From Piliocolobus tephrosceles (Eukaryota; Chordata; Mammalia; Primates; Cercopithecidae), in the NCBI RefSeq assembly GCF_002776525.5, contig NC_045441.1:127950519-128014518 (forward strand): a DNA stretch of 64,000 bases. The letters run 5' to 3'. Under the pieces are notes generated by a model. It did not search any database. It saw nothing but the letters and a program-made list of their open reading frames with translations, and was not told where the DNA came from. Both the position numbers and the translations under genes were made by a program. The stretch's first letter is position 1, and every line of letters starts with the position of its first letter. Below, one piece after another: positions 12,156 to 23,976 of the stretch.

Positions 12156-12410
12156 TCAGCTATGGAAGTTCTGCACGGTGCTCTGTTTCCGGGAGAGCCG
12201 GAGGAGCTCCTCGCGGATCGCTTTGATGAGAGAGGCTGAGGAGTGGCCGGGCTGGAGGTCTTCCGTGGAGCTGGTGGGGTAACCCAGCCCAGGGCCCTGC
12301 AGCCCCCGGTGGGGGAGGTTCCCGGGAGGAGCTGAGGGCTCCCTGCTTGAAGTCCTTGGCACCTGAAATAGCGGTGAAGAAGAATACTCTTGATGTCCGA
12401 GCATGTGTGT
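12156..12410 (-). CDS. KIAA1549: KIAA1549 exon 20, coding part, C-terminus and stop
   Basis: This terminal coding segment holds 84 residues (523-606) and the stop codon. It opens THMLGHQEYSSSPLFQVP, after an acceptor ttgccatgtttttcag, and ends REELLRLSRKQSTVQNFHS. The middle is Pro/Gly/Ser-rich (NLPHRGLQGPGLGYPTSS) and the last 25 residues look helical and charged (SLIKAIREELLRLSRKQ), a plausible C-terminal interaction helix (inference). The start at THM follows from the phase-0 junction with exon 19; the internal ATG two codons in is not an initiator. The coding part is more GC-rich than the AT-rich 3' UTR that follows it on the minus strand. Confidence 0.96.
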   Translation of the reverse strand, partial: THMLGHQEYSSSPLFQVPRTSSREPSAPPGNLPHRGLQGPGLGYPTSSTEDLQPGHSSASLIKAIREELLRLSRKQSTVQNFHS

Positions 12411-13115
12411 CTGAAAAACATGGCAAACGTCACTGTACTTCCTACGGAAGAATAAGCCGAGACATCAAGTGCAAACTGGCTTTAGGAAGGTCCCCAGGAC
12501 CGCCCACGTCCATCCACCAACTCAGCCCTCCAACAGGGCCCTGCTGCCTATGCCGCAGCTGAGCGGTGAAGACACCAGGGGCTGGGGAGAACAGGAAGGG
12601 AGGGAGGCTGCAGTGCCCCATGAGGTGAAAGGTCGGGTGATATCTGAGAGCTGAAGGAGGTAAGCGGATCCACGCAAGGCTGACAAGGGGAACAGCTGCC
12701 TCTGCCCTGGACTGAAGCGCACGCGACCATCTTCCACTTTTATCTAGTTGCTGTCTCCTGTCTCTGTGTGTATGTGTCTACTGAGGGCTCTGTAGAGCCT
12801 TGTCTTTAAAAACTTATCTGCACTAAAGCATAAAATCTTTTTGCTAATATTTGCAGCATAAAGATTTGGTATTAGTTTCACAAGAATTATTACACTTCTC
12901 AGATTTTTTTTCATGTTTTTTTCCCCCTCAGTGGAAAAAAATGTCTCTTTGCATTTATATGTAAGAGTATTTAAATCTGCATACTAAAAAACACGTAGGG
13001 CCAAGTTATTTGTGAGCTAAACGTGGCATTCCAGCTCTAGGTCCTTTCTGCGTTTCACTTCTCCAAATAGTGACCGAGCAGTGCTCCAAAGTGGATGCGA
13101 CGGGAAAACCTTAAC

Positions 13116-13258
13116 ACCCCATGCCAGGCACGGTGGCTCATACCTGTAACCCCAATCCTTTGAGAGACCAAGGAGAGAGGATTGCTTGAGGCCAGCAATT
13201 CAAGACCAGCCTGGCCAACATAGTGAGACCTTGTCTCCATTTTTTCAAAAAAGCAAAA
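13116..13258 (+). repeat. Free left Alu monomer (FLAM-like)
   Basis: Starts 'ccaggcacggtggctcatacc' and stops after 'gtgagaccttgtctcc' with an A-rich tail and no right arm. Confidence 0.8.
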
Positions 13259-13867
13259 CACCAAAACCAACCCCAAACACCTCATGAAGCTAAGCTGGGC
13301 AAAACGAAGGCAAAAAAAGAGAAATGGCAGCAAACTTAAAGCAGATAGCTGAGACTCTAAGTATAACAATGTCTCCTTTAGGGAAACGCCTTATTCTAAA
13401 GTTAGCGTCCTTTCACTGAGTAAGGGCATCCAGCCATGAAAGGAATTGAGTGTGTGTGTTCGGAAGGCATAGAAATGCAGCGGACGCTGTAGCGTAACGA
13501 TCAAGAGACAACAAAAAGTAATATTCTGGGTGGTATTTTCAAACTTCATTAATTTATCCCCCCAGGATATGCAGTTCTTGAGAAAAGCAAATGAAAGCAC
13601 TTGTAGGAATTACCGATGCTCATATTGAGTGAGCGAGTGAACAGAAGTCTCAAAAAGAAAACCTGTGCCTTAAAATATCCCCAACTGTGTGCTTATTACA
13701 AAATTACCTACGCATGGTCGTAATATGAATGACGTTAATAAAACCACAGTGAAACACAAATGCTGTGGAAGAGCATGAATATTTATACAGCAATCTCACC
13801 AAACATCAACTCCAGAGTTGTCACCCATAGATTCAAATTTACTACTAAGCTTGAACTCTGCCTCGAG

Positions 13868-14174
13868 AAAAATTATATACTTTCTAAAAGCTAGATGCTA
13901 AAAACTATAAGCCAAAACACAAGCAAGGCGGGAAAACGTGAGAGAGGTTAAAACTTTTTTAAATGTAGGTTTTAAAAAAGGACCCCAAAGCAGAAGCTGT
14001 TAAATTGAGGGATTATGTCTTAAAAATTATATACTTCCTAAAAGCTAGATGCTAAAAACTATAAGCCAAAACACAAGCAAGGCGGGAAAACGTGAGAGAG
14101 GTTAAAACTTTTTTAAATGTAGGTTTTAAAAAGGGACCCCAAAGCAGAAGCTGTTAAATTGAGGGATTATGTCT
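13868..14174 (+). repeat. 154-bp tandem direct duplication, about 99% identical
   Basis: Copies 13868-14021 and 14022-14174 align without gaps at an offset of 154; I see only two differences (tttct/ttcct and one A/G in the A-rich run). The near-identity means the duplication is much younger than the surrounding sequence, or is an assembly duplication. Confidence 0.9.
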
Positions 14175-14469
14175 TTTTTTTTTTTTTTTTTTTTGAAGCA
14201 GGCTCTTACTCTGTCACCCAGGCTGGAGTACAGTGGCGCGATCCCGGCTCACTGCAACCTCCACCTCCCGGGTTCAAGTGATTCTCTTGCCTCAGCCTCC
14301 CAAGTATCTGGGACTACAGAGCCCACACCACCACACCCGGCTAATTTTTTTGTGTGTATTTTTAGTAGCGACGGGGTTTCACTATGTTGGCCAGGCTGGT
14401 CTCGAACTCCTGATCTGCCTTGGCCTCCCAAAGTGCTGGGATTACAGGCATGAGACACCGCGCCTGGCC
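14175..14469 (-). repeat. Alu abutting the 154-bp duplication
   Basis: A 20-nt T-run follows directly on duplication copy 2; complete dimer ending 'ccgcgcctggcc'. Confidence 0.94.
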
Positions 14470-14512
14470 TATGTGTAAATTTTAAATGATGACCTGAACA
14501 GGAGATACTCAC

Positions 14513-14658
14513 GGCCTCTCTTCGCCCTGCTTCGTCCTCCCCGTACGAAGGCCAGCCTGGCCCCCCGTACTGGCTGCCTCTGCTTGGGGCGATTTCCACT
14601 GGCTGAGCTCCGATTCTGCTGGCAAGCCCCACCTGTGTCAGGTGCTGGATCTGGGAGC
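14513..14658 (-). CDS. KIAA1549: KIAA1549 exon 19
   Basis: This 146-nt exon encodes residues 475-522, opening SQIQHLTQVGLASRIGAQ and ending EDEAGRREA. It combines a short amphipathic stretch (IQHLTQVGLASRIG) with a Gly/Ser/Tyr-rich segment (SRGSQYGGPGWPSYGE) and an acidic/basic end. The acceptor is gtgttccttccag and the donor GCC|GTGAGTATC, phase 0. An antisense Alu ends about 45 bp beyond the donor, so 5' splice-site context is bordered by Alu sequence on the intron side. Confidence 0.95.
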
Positions 14659-14717
14659 CTGGAAGGAACACGGTGGAGTGGCCTGGTCAACATTTATAGG
14701 AGAGTATGGCTGCCGAG

Positions 14718-14795
14718 GAAGACACTGTCAGCTCTGACCACTACGCTCCTTAAGGACAAGGGATCAGGACTTGGTACCAGTTCTATCTCCAGAAA
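14718..14795 (+). repeat. 78-bp dispersed direct repeat, copy 1
   Basis: Matches 15241-15318 at an offset of 523 bp with about six mismatches and no gap (shared core ctccttaaggacaagggatc). Both ends pass into unrelated sequence. Confidence 0.85.
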
Positions 14796-15240
14796 CCTCA
14801 CCTCAACTGCCATACTGTCAGCATTTCCTGAGGGTCCCATAGGTAGGAAAATGTACCACGAAGCACCATGGACCAAGCAATAAAAATAAACAAATAAAAG
14901 AAGAAAATCCCATTGCAAAAAAATCTGAAACAGAATTCTTGACTCCCTGACATTCACCCCTAAGCCTAAGCCTGTCCCCCATTTCGCCCTCCCCATTTCC
15001 ACCCAGGGCCGTGCAGCCCTACTTGTTCAGATCTAAAAACCTATACTCTATGCCCAACTCCTCTTTCCTGCGCACTTCCTACCAGCCCATCAGAAAGCCC
15101 GCGGGCTCCTCTCCTGAAGCACTGCATGAGGACGACCCTTCCTCCCTGTGATGGAACCACCAACCCGCCCCTGATGCAACTGTTTCCCCACGGGTTCCCC
15201 ACGTCTAGTCATGGTGTATTCCCTCCAAAACACCCTGTCA

Positions 15241-15318
15241 GAAGACACTGTCAGCTCTCACCACTGCACTCCTTAAGGACAAGGGATCATGACTTGGTAC
15301 TAGTTCTAGCTCCAGAAA
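15241..15318 (+). repeat. 78-bp dispersed direct repeat, copy 2
   Basis: Partner of 14718-14795; about 92% identical. Confidence 0.85.
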
Positions 15319-16104
15319 TGGCATTTCCTAAGAGCAACAGACCATGAGCTTCTTGGTTCCTGGACTCTGATTTTCTTTTCATTCAGAGGCTGACAGAAAT
15401 GCCCTTATTTTCGTGGCTAGACATTAGCACTGGGGATAAACGGTACCAAGAAGGTACTTCCATCCGTCTCTGCGGCAGTTACCAACGAGGAACAGCTCAT
15501 TTACTAAGAAAGGCGTGAAAGGTTTGGGAGCCACCATGAAGCTGAAGCCTGGCTCTTTCTTGCTTGTGGCTTCGAGATTCACAAGGAGCTGGATATACAA
15601 TACGCTTATTTTTTTTCCTTAAAAGGCAGGATATGTATCTATTTAAATCCAGCATATTAAAGTATATATTCAATATAACCCATATTGTGTCTGTAATGTA
15701 GCCACAATACAATTAAAACCACTCCCCCAGCCTCACTGGTGAGGTGAGCTGATGGCAGAGCCAGAGGACTCTCTAGAGCTAACTACCCTCCTACACCCAG
15801 ACATCTGCAGCCTCCTGTGGCTCTGGAAGCCAGGTAATACACAATATCTTTCTCCCGCATCAACTTCTGTCATATGGAAATACACCTATACTGCAAATTA
15901 AGGGAGAAAAGTGATCCTTAAGCACTGTGAAATAGAATACTTATTTCCAAATTTGGAAATTTCTTCAAATTCACCAGTGATGCTCAGACTGGAACCACAA
16001 AGTCTCCAAGCGTCCACAGCTAAAGGAGGCACCTCCTCCATCTTTAAGTCTATTCCAAGTCTAGCTCTTTAATTAACAACCTCAATTCTATCAATTCTTT
16101 CTTT

Positions 16105-16410
16105 CCTTTTTTTTTTTTTTTTCGTCGCGACGGGGTCTCACTCTGTCGCCCAGGCTGGAGTGCAGTGGCCGGATCTCAGCTCACTGCAAGCTCCGCCTCC
16201 CGGGTTTACGCCATTCTCCTGCCTCAGCCTCCCGAGTAGCTGGGACTACAGGCACCCGCCACCTCGCCCGGCTAGTTTTTTGTATTTTTTTTAGTAGAGA
16301 TGGGGTTTCACCGTGTTAGCCAGGATGGTCTCGATCTCCTGACCTCGTGATCCGCTCGTCTCAGCCTCCCAAAGTGCTGGGATTACAGGCTTGAGCCACC
16401 ACGCCCGGCC
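16105..16410 (-). repeat. AluY, Old World monkey type, with TSD
   Basis: Carries ggccggatctcagctc, gggtttacgcc, ctcgcccggctag and ggcttgagccacc, which differ from human AluY. Target duplication caattctttcttt at 16092-16104 and 16411-16423. Confidence 0.93.
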
Positions 16411-16423
16411 CAATTCTTTCTTT

Positions 16424-16530
16424 TAAGAGATGGGGTCTCACTATGTTGGCCAGGCTGGTCTTGAACTCTTTCTAGCCTCAAGTGATCCTTCCACTTTGGC
16501 CTCCCAACGTGATGGGATTATAGTTCTGAG
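16424..16530 (-). repeat. Older Alu right-arm fragment
   Basis: The sequence 'gagatggggtctcactatg...ggcctcccaacgtgatggg' is part of a right monomer, directly next to the younger AluY. Confidence 0.8.
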
Positions 16531-16939
16531 CTATAATTGTTGGTACCTGACCAACAACATCAATTAATTAACCACATTAAAAAAAAAAAAAACTCCTCAA
16601 TGGTTTTATTTGGATATTTAACGATAACTAAAAGTCAGGAAAAGCCGTCCTGGCTCTGGGCAGAGCAATGCACTCTACTGGAGCACCGGGTCAGTTACTG
16701 CAAAATCCTAACGGTATTAAAATGATCAGGACTGCCAGCACTCCTTGCCCGACAGACGCTGTTTGAGCAAATCTTGCAAAATGCTGTAAGAGCAGCGCAG
16801 TGTTCCCCATTTCCAAAGGCTCAACCAACTGCACAGGGAGAAAAGCACACCTTCTGTGTAAAGCCACTCCAGTAGCTGAAACCATCATTCAGTAGGATTT
16901 TGTATCCTGTGTTGTTCACTTAACAATACAGCACAGGCT

Positions 16940-17470
16940 TCCTCCATGAGTCAGCACTGAGCCCAGCAAGCTGGGGTTTGCGTTCCAGCTCAGCCACCGA
17001 CAAGCCATGGGACCCTGAGCAATGGGCTATGGCTACTGCTGAGCCTTGATTCCTCACTTCTCCAGCAGGAATAAAAAATCTACCTCAGCCGGGTGCAGTG
17101 GCTCACGCCTGTAATCCCAGCACTTTGGGAGGCTGAGGCAGGCGGATCACCTGAGGTCAGGAGTTCAGGACCAGCCTGGCCAACATGGTGAAACCCCATC
17201 TCTACCAAAAATACAAAAATTAGCCAGGCGCAGTGGTGCATGCCTATAATCCTAATCCCAGCTACTCGGGAGGTTGAGGCAGGAGAATCGCTTGAACGCA
17301 GGAGGCAGAGGTCACAGTGAGCCGAGATCGTGCCACTGCACTCCAGCCTGGGCGACAGAGCAAAAACTCCGTCTCAAAAAGAAAAGAAAAAAAAATCTAC
17401 CTCAGAGGGTTATTTCAAGGATTAAAGATATAAAACAAATCAAGCATCAAACCCATAGGAGGCAACTGGT
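16940..17470 (+). repeat. MIR split by an Alu
   Basis: Left part reads 'gttccagctcagccaccgacaagccatgggaccctgagcaatgg', right part (after 17391) reads 'ctcagagggttatttcaagg', together the MIR core and 3' side. Confidence 0.7.
17089..17390 (+). repeat. AluS-like with 15-bp TSD inside MIR
   Basis: Target duplication aaaaatctacctcag at 17074-17088 and 17391-17405; complete dimer. Confidence 0.96.
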
Positions 17471-17784
17471 AAATCTCAAATTCCCCTTTTCTGGCTTTTC
17501 ATGACTTCTTCATCTTAAGTAGCTGCAGGACTTACTCAGGGATGCCCTCACTCCTGAGTGTCTGAGGAAACTAACAAGTCTTTGCTATTATGCAAACAAT
17601 GCTGTGACAAATATCTTGGCACATGTTGTTTTTCAGTATTTTGGATTTTAGGAGAGTGAGCCTGGATTTCCAGAACTGGAATTAACAAATCAAAGGCTCT
17701 GTAAGTCCTACTGCCAAACTGCCTTCCAAAAATTTAATAATTTATACCACCACTGAAAATAATAGTGACAACAGTCATGGCAGC

Positions 17785-17905
17785 TAATATTGACTGAAAG
17801 TTTATGTATGCCATGCTAGGCACTATGTTGGGCACTTCTGTCCTCTTCTTTTATCAGCTAAACAACCAAGGAGGTAAGTACAGATATTCCTAGTACACAC
17901 AGATG
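17785..17905 (+). repeat. MIR-like remnant
   Basis: Reads 'tgccatgctaggcactatgttgggcac' then 'agatggagaaactgg', as in MIR 3' halves. Confidence 0.55.
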
Positions 17906-19022
17906 GAGAAACTGGATGCTAACTTTACCATACCACATTATTATAAAAAGAATTTCATGACTGAAATGGTGCATTATGGTGTTAATTTGCAATTTTAAAA
18001 TAATTTAAAAACTGGACCTTTTTCCTCTTCCCACTGACCTTTCCAGCTTGGCCCACTTAATTTATCTGAGGTATCTTCTACAATAAAAATACTTCTTGAT
18101 CGTGAGGTGCTGTACATTTCTCCTAGGTATTCTATTTTCTTTTTTTGAAAATAACTGGCAATTTTCAGACAAATACATGTTTCATAATTTTCTATAGTTA
18201 AAAACGTAATCCTTCTAATAGATCTTAACATTTTCTATTATACGTTTTTACATAATTTCATCTAATAGAAATTTTAAAATAATTTCCTTTTGAATGTTTG
18301 ATATGTATAATTTCTATATTCGTTCAGATTTTAAACTAAAAATTAATACATCTGAATTTTGCTTAGTATACACGCTAGGTAGGGAAGTTCAAATACCTAA
18401 CAATTAGCCGGAGAATCAAGACTCACTGCAAAGCAAAGCACCTGTAAAGTTCAGGAAAACCTACAGGATTCCAGGATATATTATTTGTTTTGCTGAGTAA
18501 CAGACAATGCAAAATAAAAGAATTTCCTAGAAAAGTCATAATGAAAAAATATCCACCAATTATTGCAAATTTGGAATTGGGTTAAACTACTTGCTTTTGT
18601 TTTGTTTTGAGATAGTTTTGCTCTGTCACCCAGACTTTGAGAGTTGTTCATTTCAAGCTGAAAAAAGCACCTTTTTGAAAATGAAATCTTGTTTTCATGC
18701 CAACCAAAGTGCTCAGACCTAGATCTTTCCATTTACAGTAAGGATTTGGAAATGTTTTTCCTGGAGGAAGTGTGCCGTGAATTTCACATGAAGGGCCTGG
18801 TGCCAGAGCCAATCAGCAGATAGCAGCTTTAGGAGCTCGGCCTCTCTGTCTCCTCTCTCTCCACCTCCATCTCGGTCAGGATCTGAGGGGAAACAGCACT
18901 GAACAGCGACAGAGACCACTGCAAACTGATACTCTGAGACACCTAAAATAAAGTTTCTTTCAATTTAGCCTAAAAGTAAATGTCCCATAGCTCAGAAATG
19001 GAAGCTAAACAGCCACATATAC

Positions 19023-19180
19023 CTGTGGTACCCCCGACAGGCCGAGGCCGGGCCACCGACGGCATCTCCTCCGAGTAGATCCCTCTGGCAGCAAATGGGG
19101 CTTCAGCGGACGCCTGTGGCTGCTGGGGGTCAGGGGGCACCAGCTCTGAAGACTGCAGCAAACCGGGGCCAAAACCTGGT
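19023..19180 (-). CDS. KIAA1549: KIAA1549 exon 18
   Basis: This 158-nt exon encodes residues 422-473, opening PGFGPGLLQSSELVPPDP and ending VARPRPVGGTT, with single bases shared with its neighbours (A completing Arg; G|GC giving Gly). Composition is Pro/Gln/Ala-rich (PPDPQQPQASAEAPFAARG), typical of an unstructured tail. The acceptor is ttgctttgccttcag and the donor ACAG|GTATATG. Intron 18 beyond it carries a 78-bp local duplication and several SINEs. Confidence 0.94.
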
Positions 19181-19329
19181 CTGAAGGCAAAGCAAACCAG
19201 CACATCAGGACTCCACTGCACCCTGGCCTTGGTATTTCATGAGGTCCACCTCCAATCTTACAGAAGGTAATACTTATTTGTCCAGCTGCTTAGCCATTTC
19301 CTCTCCTAGAAAGGGAAGAGATGTTTCTC

Positions 19330-19425
19330 CTGCTCCCTGAGGGAAGGGACTTTTCTATTTCTTCACTGCCCTACCTCCGGCGCTAAGAACAGTGCCTGCA
19401 ATACAGTTGATGCTGACAAGGCCAG
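19330..19425 (+). repeat. L2 3'-end remnant
   Basis: Has the L2 tail pattern 'ctccctgagggaagggac...aagaacagtgcctgcaatacagttgatgctga'. Confidence 0.55.
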
Positions 19426-19882
19426 GGCCTGCTCATCTCCAGCATCTGCCTAGTGCTGTGCTTCCTACCCCCGGCTACCCGTCGGCATCCCCTGGAGGGC
19501 CTGAAAAAATCACGAGGCTCACACTGCACCCCAGGCGAATTCAAACAGAAGCACTAGGGGTGAGACCAACACGGCGGTAATTTTTAAAGCTACAGATGAT
19601 CCTGCTGTCCGTCAAGGCTGAAAAGCAGTGTTCTAAAGCAGCGGATCACAAACTTTTTTTTATCTCCAGACCTCTTTTGACTCATGAAAATTACTGCGGA
19701 CTCCCAAGAGCTTTTGTTTATGTGGATTGTATCAATATTTACCAGATTAGAAATTAAAATGGAAAAAATGTAAATACTTATTTAAAAAATTTATTTACAA
19801 ATAACAATTAAGCATATATTAACATAATATTTTTTGTGAAATTAACTATTCATCAATCCTCCCTCAAAAAAAAGTAGTGAGA

Positions 19883-20180
19883 GGCCGGGCGCGGTGGCTC
19901 AAGCCTGTAATCCCAGCACTTTGGGAGGCCGAGACGGGCGGATTACGAGGTCAGGAGATCGAGACCATCCTGGCTAACCCGGTGAAACCCCGTCTCTACT
20001 AAAAAAATTAAAAAAATTAGCCGGGCAAGGTGGCGGGCGCCTGTAGTCCCAACTACTCGGGAGGCTGAGGCAGGAGAATGGCGTGAACCCGGGAGGCGGA
20101 GCTTGCAGTGAGCTGAGATCCGGCCACTGCACTCCAGCCTGGGCGACAGAGCGAGACTCCGTCTCAAAAAAAAAAAAAAA
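19883..20180 (+). repeat. AluY, Old World monkey type, with TSD
   Basis: Starts 'ggccgggcgcggtggctcaagcc'; target duplication aaagtagtgaga at 19871-19882 and 20181-20192. Few differences from other young AluY copies here. Confidence 0.95.
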
Positions 20181-21184
20181 AAGTAGTGAGAAGAGTAGCG
20201 CTATATTGTTCAAATTTCCTTAATAGAAGGATTCTCATAGAGTTTGCGTCCTGTCAGTTGCTCAATGTTAGGAAGAAAATCTGGCTTCACAGAATACATA
20301 GTTGGAAAAGGAAGAAGTATTTTAAGAGCCTTTTCAGATAATATTTTTAAAATATTGCAGGCATTCTTCCTGATACCACACAAAAATTCAACAAGTGTTA
20401 GTTCCTCAGGGGTCAGTTGCAATATAGAATCTGAAATGATATTGGTGAACTTTTCATACTCTGTTACGCTAAAACCCACAGCTCCAACTTGCACTTTGAA
20501 AGGATCTCTAACCCATGCTTGATTTTATGACATCTGTCATTTGGAACATAGTTCACTGAGTTATGCAAACCTTCTCTATATTGTTACCTCTCATTTTGCA
20601 GTATCAAAAAATCTCTTCCATTAATCTCATCATCAAACTCATCCAGAAAAGTCTTTAGGTGCTAGGAAGTTGTCAAGTTCACAGTGGCAGGCAGACAAGT
20701 TCCCAAAATTCAAATTTTCACTTGAAAGCTCATTTTATCATTAGCAACAAATACTGGCAGTTGTTTTCCTTGAAGTGACAGGCTCACTTCATTCATTTTC
20801 AAGACAATGTCTGCCAAACACCCGAGTCTGAATAACCACGTCTGCCAGCTGTTTGTTCAAGTAAAAAGCACAAAAGCAGTTGGTTCAGTTCAGTCTCCAC
20901 TCAAACAATGGGAACAAGGACTTTCCTTCAAAATTCCATATTCCACAGAAATGCTTTCTATGTATTTCCCCTTTTGTCACACAGACTACTAAAGACTTAA
21001 GGGTCTAGGTTTAATAAGGGTCTAAGTTTATGATTTTGACTACCTCACCAAGGACATGCTAACATAAATTCTTCATTAATAAATCACATTGTTAAAACTG
21101 TGATTACAGAGCAGTGAAGAATATGATGACTACTCATACAATTTGGTGGTACTGCATGGATCCATGCTAAAGACTAGCAGTATT

Positions 21185-21495
21185 GGCCAGACGTCAGGGC
21201 TCATGCCTGTAATCCCAGCACTTTGGGAGGCCAAGGTGGACAGATCACGTGAGGTCAGGAGGTCAAGACCAGCCTGGCCAACATGGTGAAACTCTATCTC
21301 TACTAAAAATACAAAAATTAGCCCGGCATGGTGGTGCGCACAAGTAATCCAGATACTCAGGAGGCTGAGGCATGAGAATCACTTGAACCTAGGAGGTGGA
21401 GGTTGTGGTGAGCCAAGATTGTGCCAATGCATTACAGCCTGGGCGACGGAGCAAGACTCCATCTCAAAAAAAAAAAAGAAGAAGAAGAAGAAGAT
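21185..21495 (+). repeat. Alu with (GAA)n tail
   Basis: A dimeric Alu whose A-tail has turned into about six GAA units (21477-21495); target duplication agactagcagt / agattagcagt. Confidence 0.92.
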
Positions 21496-21605
21496 TAGCA
21501 GTTTCACCCACTATTGCTTTTGCACTTCTGTACAAATGTCAATACAATGGAAAAAAGGAAAATAACATCTTAGTAATACTATGAAGGCTGTTTTGATCTC
21601 ACAGA

Positions 21606-21620
21606 CCCCCCCCCCCCCCC
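21606..21620 (+). repeat. Poly-C run (15 nt)
   Basis: Fifteen consecutive C within the 3' end of the hAT fossil; on the gene strand it is a G15 tract. Confidence 0.98.
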
Positions 21621-23845
21621 ACGAAAGAGTCTCAAGCACTCTCCAGGAGTCTGAGAACCTCACCTTGAGAAACACTCTTCTGAAGAAATTCAAGAAAAAA
21701 AAGATAATAGTCTGCTATAGTTCTTTGCAAACGACGCTGAACCTGTAATTCACAGATGTAACCAGTTTGGTGAGAATATAGGTTGACTTGCACTTATTCT
21801 CCAGTGTTGTTTCTAGAGTATATCTCATAAACCGAAACCCAGGCTACCTAGGTTACTCTCTTTAAATAACTGCTGTTGTTCTAGATTGGCCTCAGAGAGG
21901 GACGTGTGACATCCCTGACTTTATAGATCTAAGAGCTTTCCATGAGGCATGCTCCTCCTTCAAGACCTGTAAACTGGAACCCACACCTCACTGAACCACA
22001 ATCTCTGGACCATCCACTCACGAACTAGCTCTTGTCATTCACTTAATTCTCCCTACTTTCCCCCAATTCTCCCCAACATTTCCATCCCTTTATTCTTAAC
22101 ATGGTTTGCAATCCAACACTCTAAAATCCTTTAAAGTGGGTGATTATACAATTTATCATCCACACCACAACACTTTTGAGGGTGAAAGCTATTAAAAATG
22201 GGACTAACCTGGGTAACTGGACCGGTCATGGTCCCCCATCTCTAACTTCTGCCCTGCATCACCTGAGCTTACCTCGCCAGTTTTACCTTTGCTGCTTTTA
22301 AACCACAGAGCTGTGTGGTAGGGGAGGAAGGCTGGAGAAAAGCAAAGCAAACCCCTCTGAAAATGATGATGGTTAAAAAAAAAAAACAAAAAATAAGTAG
22401 GAAGCAGATAACATTCCTACTTCGGTGTGACTTCTGGTCACTGAAGGGATGGCTGGCTTTGGTTTCTGAGAGTCAGTCTGTTTTACTGCAATGACAGCTT
22501 TGTAATAAACCAATGTCCACACACACAGCTGGTCGACTGGTCTGTTTCTCTAGACTCACAGCAATGCTGCACCATCTCAATCACTTGACAGCCATGTACA
22601 ATATTTAGAATGGTTCTAACACCTCCTTCTTCTCTCTCAAAGTGTCTGGGCTATTCTTGGCCCTTTGCATTTCCAGATAAATTTTAGAATCCATCTGTCA
22701 GTTTCCACATATTAAAAAGAAATTACTGGGATTGTGAATGGGATTGCACTGAATCTCCAAATCACATGGGGAGAAATGACATTTTTAAAATACTGAGTTG
22801 TCCAATCTGTGAACATCTTTCTTTAGAGGTCTTAAAAGTCTTTGGTTAGATTTATTCTGAGGTGTTTTATATTTCTAAGTGTTACTTTAAATGACATCTT
22901 TGAAAATTTTTTCTTTCCTGTTTGTTGCTTATATGCAGAAATAAAACAGATTTTCGTATACTGATTTTATATCCAGTTATTTTGAAATTTAGTTGGCTTG
23001 CTATTTAGCAATTTTGCTAAATTCCCTAAATTCTGACAGTTTGTGTGTTGACATTTTAGGATTTGCTACTACAGAATTACATCATCTGTGAATAATAACA
23101 GTATTACTCCTTTCTTTGAATTCTTTCCTCTTTTTGTGTTTTTCTTACCTTGTTACAGGGCAATTTTGAACAGAAGTCATGGAAGCAGATATCTCTGTCT
23201 TGTTCCCGCTCCAAGAGGGAAGACTTTTTCTAACATTTCACCATTGAGCAATATTTGCCAAGATACCTTTTATCAGAATCGAGAAGTTCACTTCCACTCT
23301 GTTTGCTAAGATTTTTACCATGACGGGATGTTGAATTTTACCACCTGCTGTATCTACTAAAATGACAAGATTTTCCTCCTTTATTCTCCTTAAAGTGGTA
23401 ACTTCACTGCTTGGTTTTTAAATGCTAAATCATCCTTACACTGCTGGAAAGAAATCCAATGTGGTTGTAATATGAGATGCTTTTGTGTCTACTACTGGTT
23501 ATGCTCACTGATATTTAGTTTCAATTTTTTAATATCTATGTTCATGAGAAACTGGCCCTCAATTTCTTTTCCTGCAGTGTCCCTGTCCTTCTTGCCCTTG
23601 TCCCTGGTGTCAAGGTGATGTTGGCTTCATAAAATGAACTGAGAAGTGTTCTTTTTCTATTTTTTAGAAGAGTTTGTATAATACTGATTACCTTTCCCTC
23701 CTTCAGTGTTTGGCAGAATTCACTGCTGAAGCCCCTGGGCCTGGAGCTTTCTTTGTGGGAAGTACTGTAATTATGATTTCCACTTTAAACATAGCTATAT
23801 GACTATTCAAGTTTTCTCTTTCTAGGAATTTTTCCATTCCAGAAA

Positions 23846-23976
23846 AAAAAATTTTTTTTGAGACAGGGTCTCACTATGTTGCCTGGGTAGTTTCAAATGC
23901 CTGACCTTAAACAATCCTTCCATCTCAGCCTCCAGGGTAGCTGGGATTACAACCACGCACCACTGCATCCAGCCCC
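23846..23976 (-). repeat. Alu monomer fragment in L1
   Basis: The stretch 'ttttgagacagggtctcactatg' to 'caccactgcatccagcc' is a single diverged monomer. Confidence 0.8.

Larger units (their letters stand above)
12411..14512 (-). other. KIAA1549: KIAA1549 intron 19
   Basis: This 2.1-kb intron contains an Alu left-arm fragment, a 154-bp tandem duplication and an antisense Alu. The segment 12420-12760 is GC-rich and unique; open frames there are short and unsupported. Confidence 0.9.
14659..19022 (-). other. KIAA1549: KIAA1549 intron 18
   Basis: A 4.4-kb intron. Besides the repeats listed separately, 14796-16090 and 17910-19020 are unique, the latter AT-rich. A tiny Alu-like scrap (gagatagttttgctctgtcacccaga) sits near 18609-18635. 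Confidence 0.9.
19636..21680 (-). mobile_element. hAT-superfamily DNA transposon fossil (Zaphod/Tip100-like, tentative)
   Basis: The left end 'cagcggatcacaaact' and the inverted right end 'ccttgagaaacactcttctg' are degraded hAT terminal inverted repeats of the CAGTGGTTCTCAA type. Between them a minus-strand frame (20210-20494) preserves a hAT dimerisation-like pattern (LTLVEFLCGIRKN, ILLPFPTMYSVKPDF). The frame is broken elsewhere. Two Alus (19883-20180, 21185-21476) are inserted. A poly-C run lies close to the right end. Confidence 0.7.

Noticed and set aside
21396..21584. Lys/Arg-rich peptide frame over the (GAA)n tail
   Set aside because: It is a translation of an Alu tail microsatellite.
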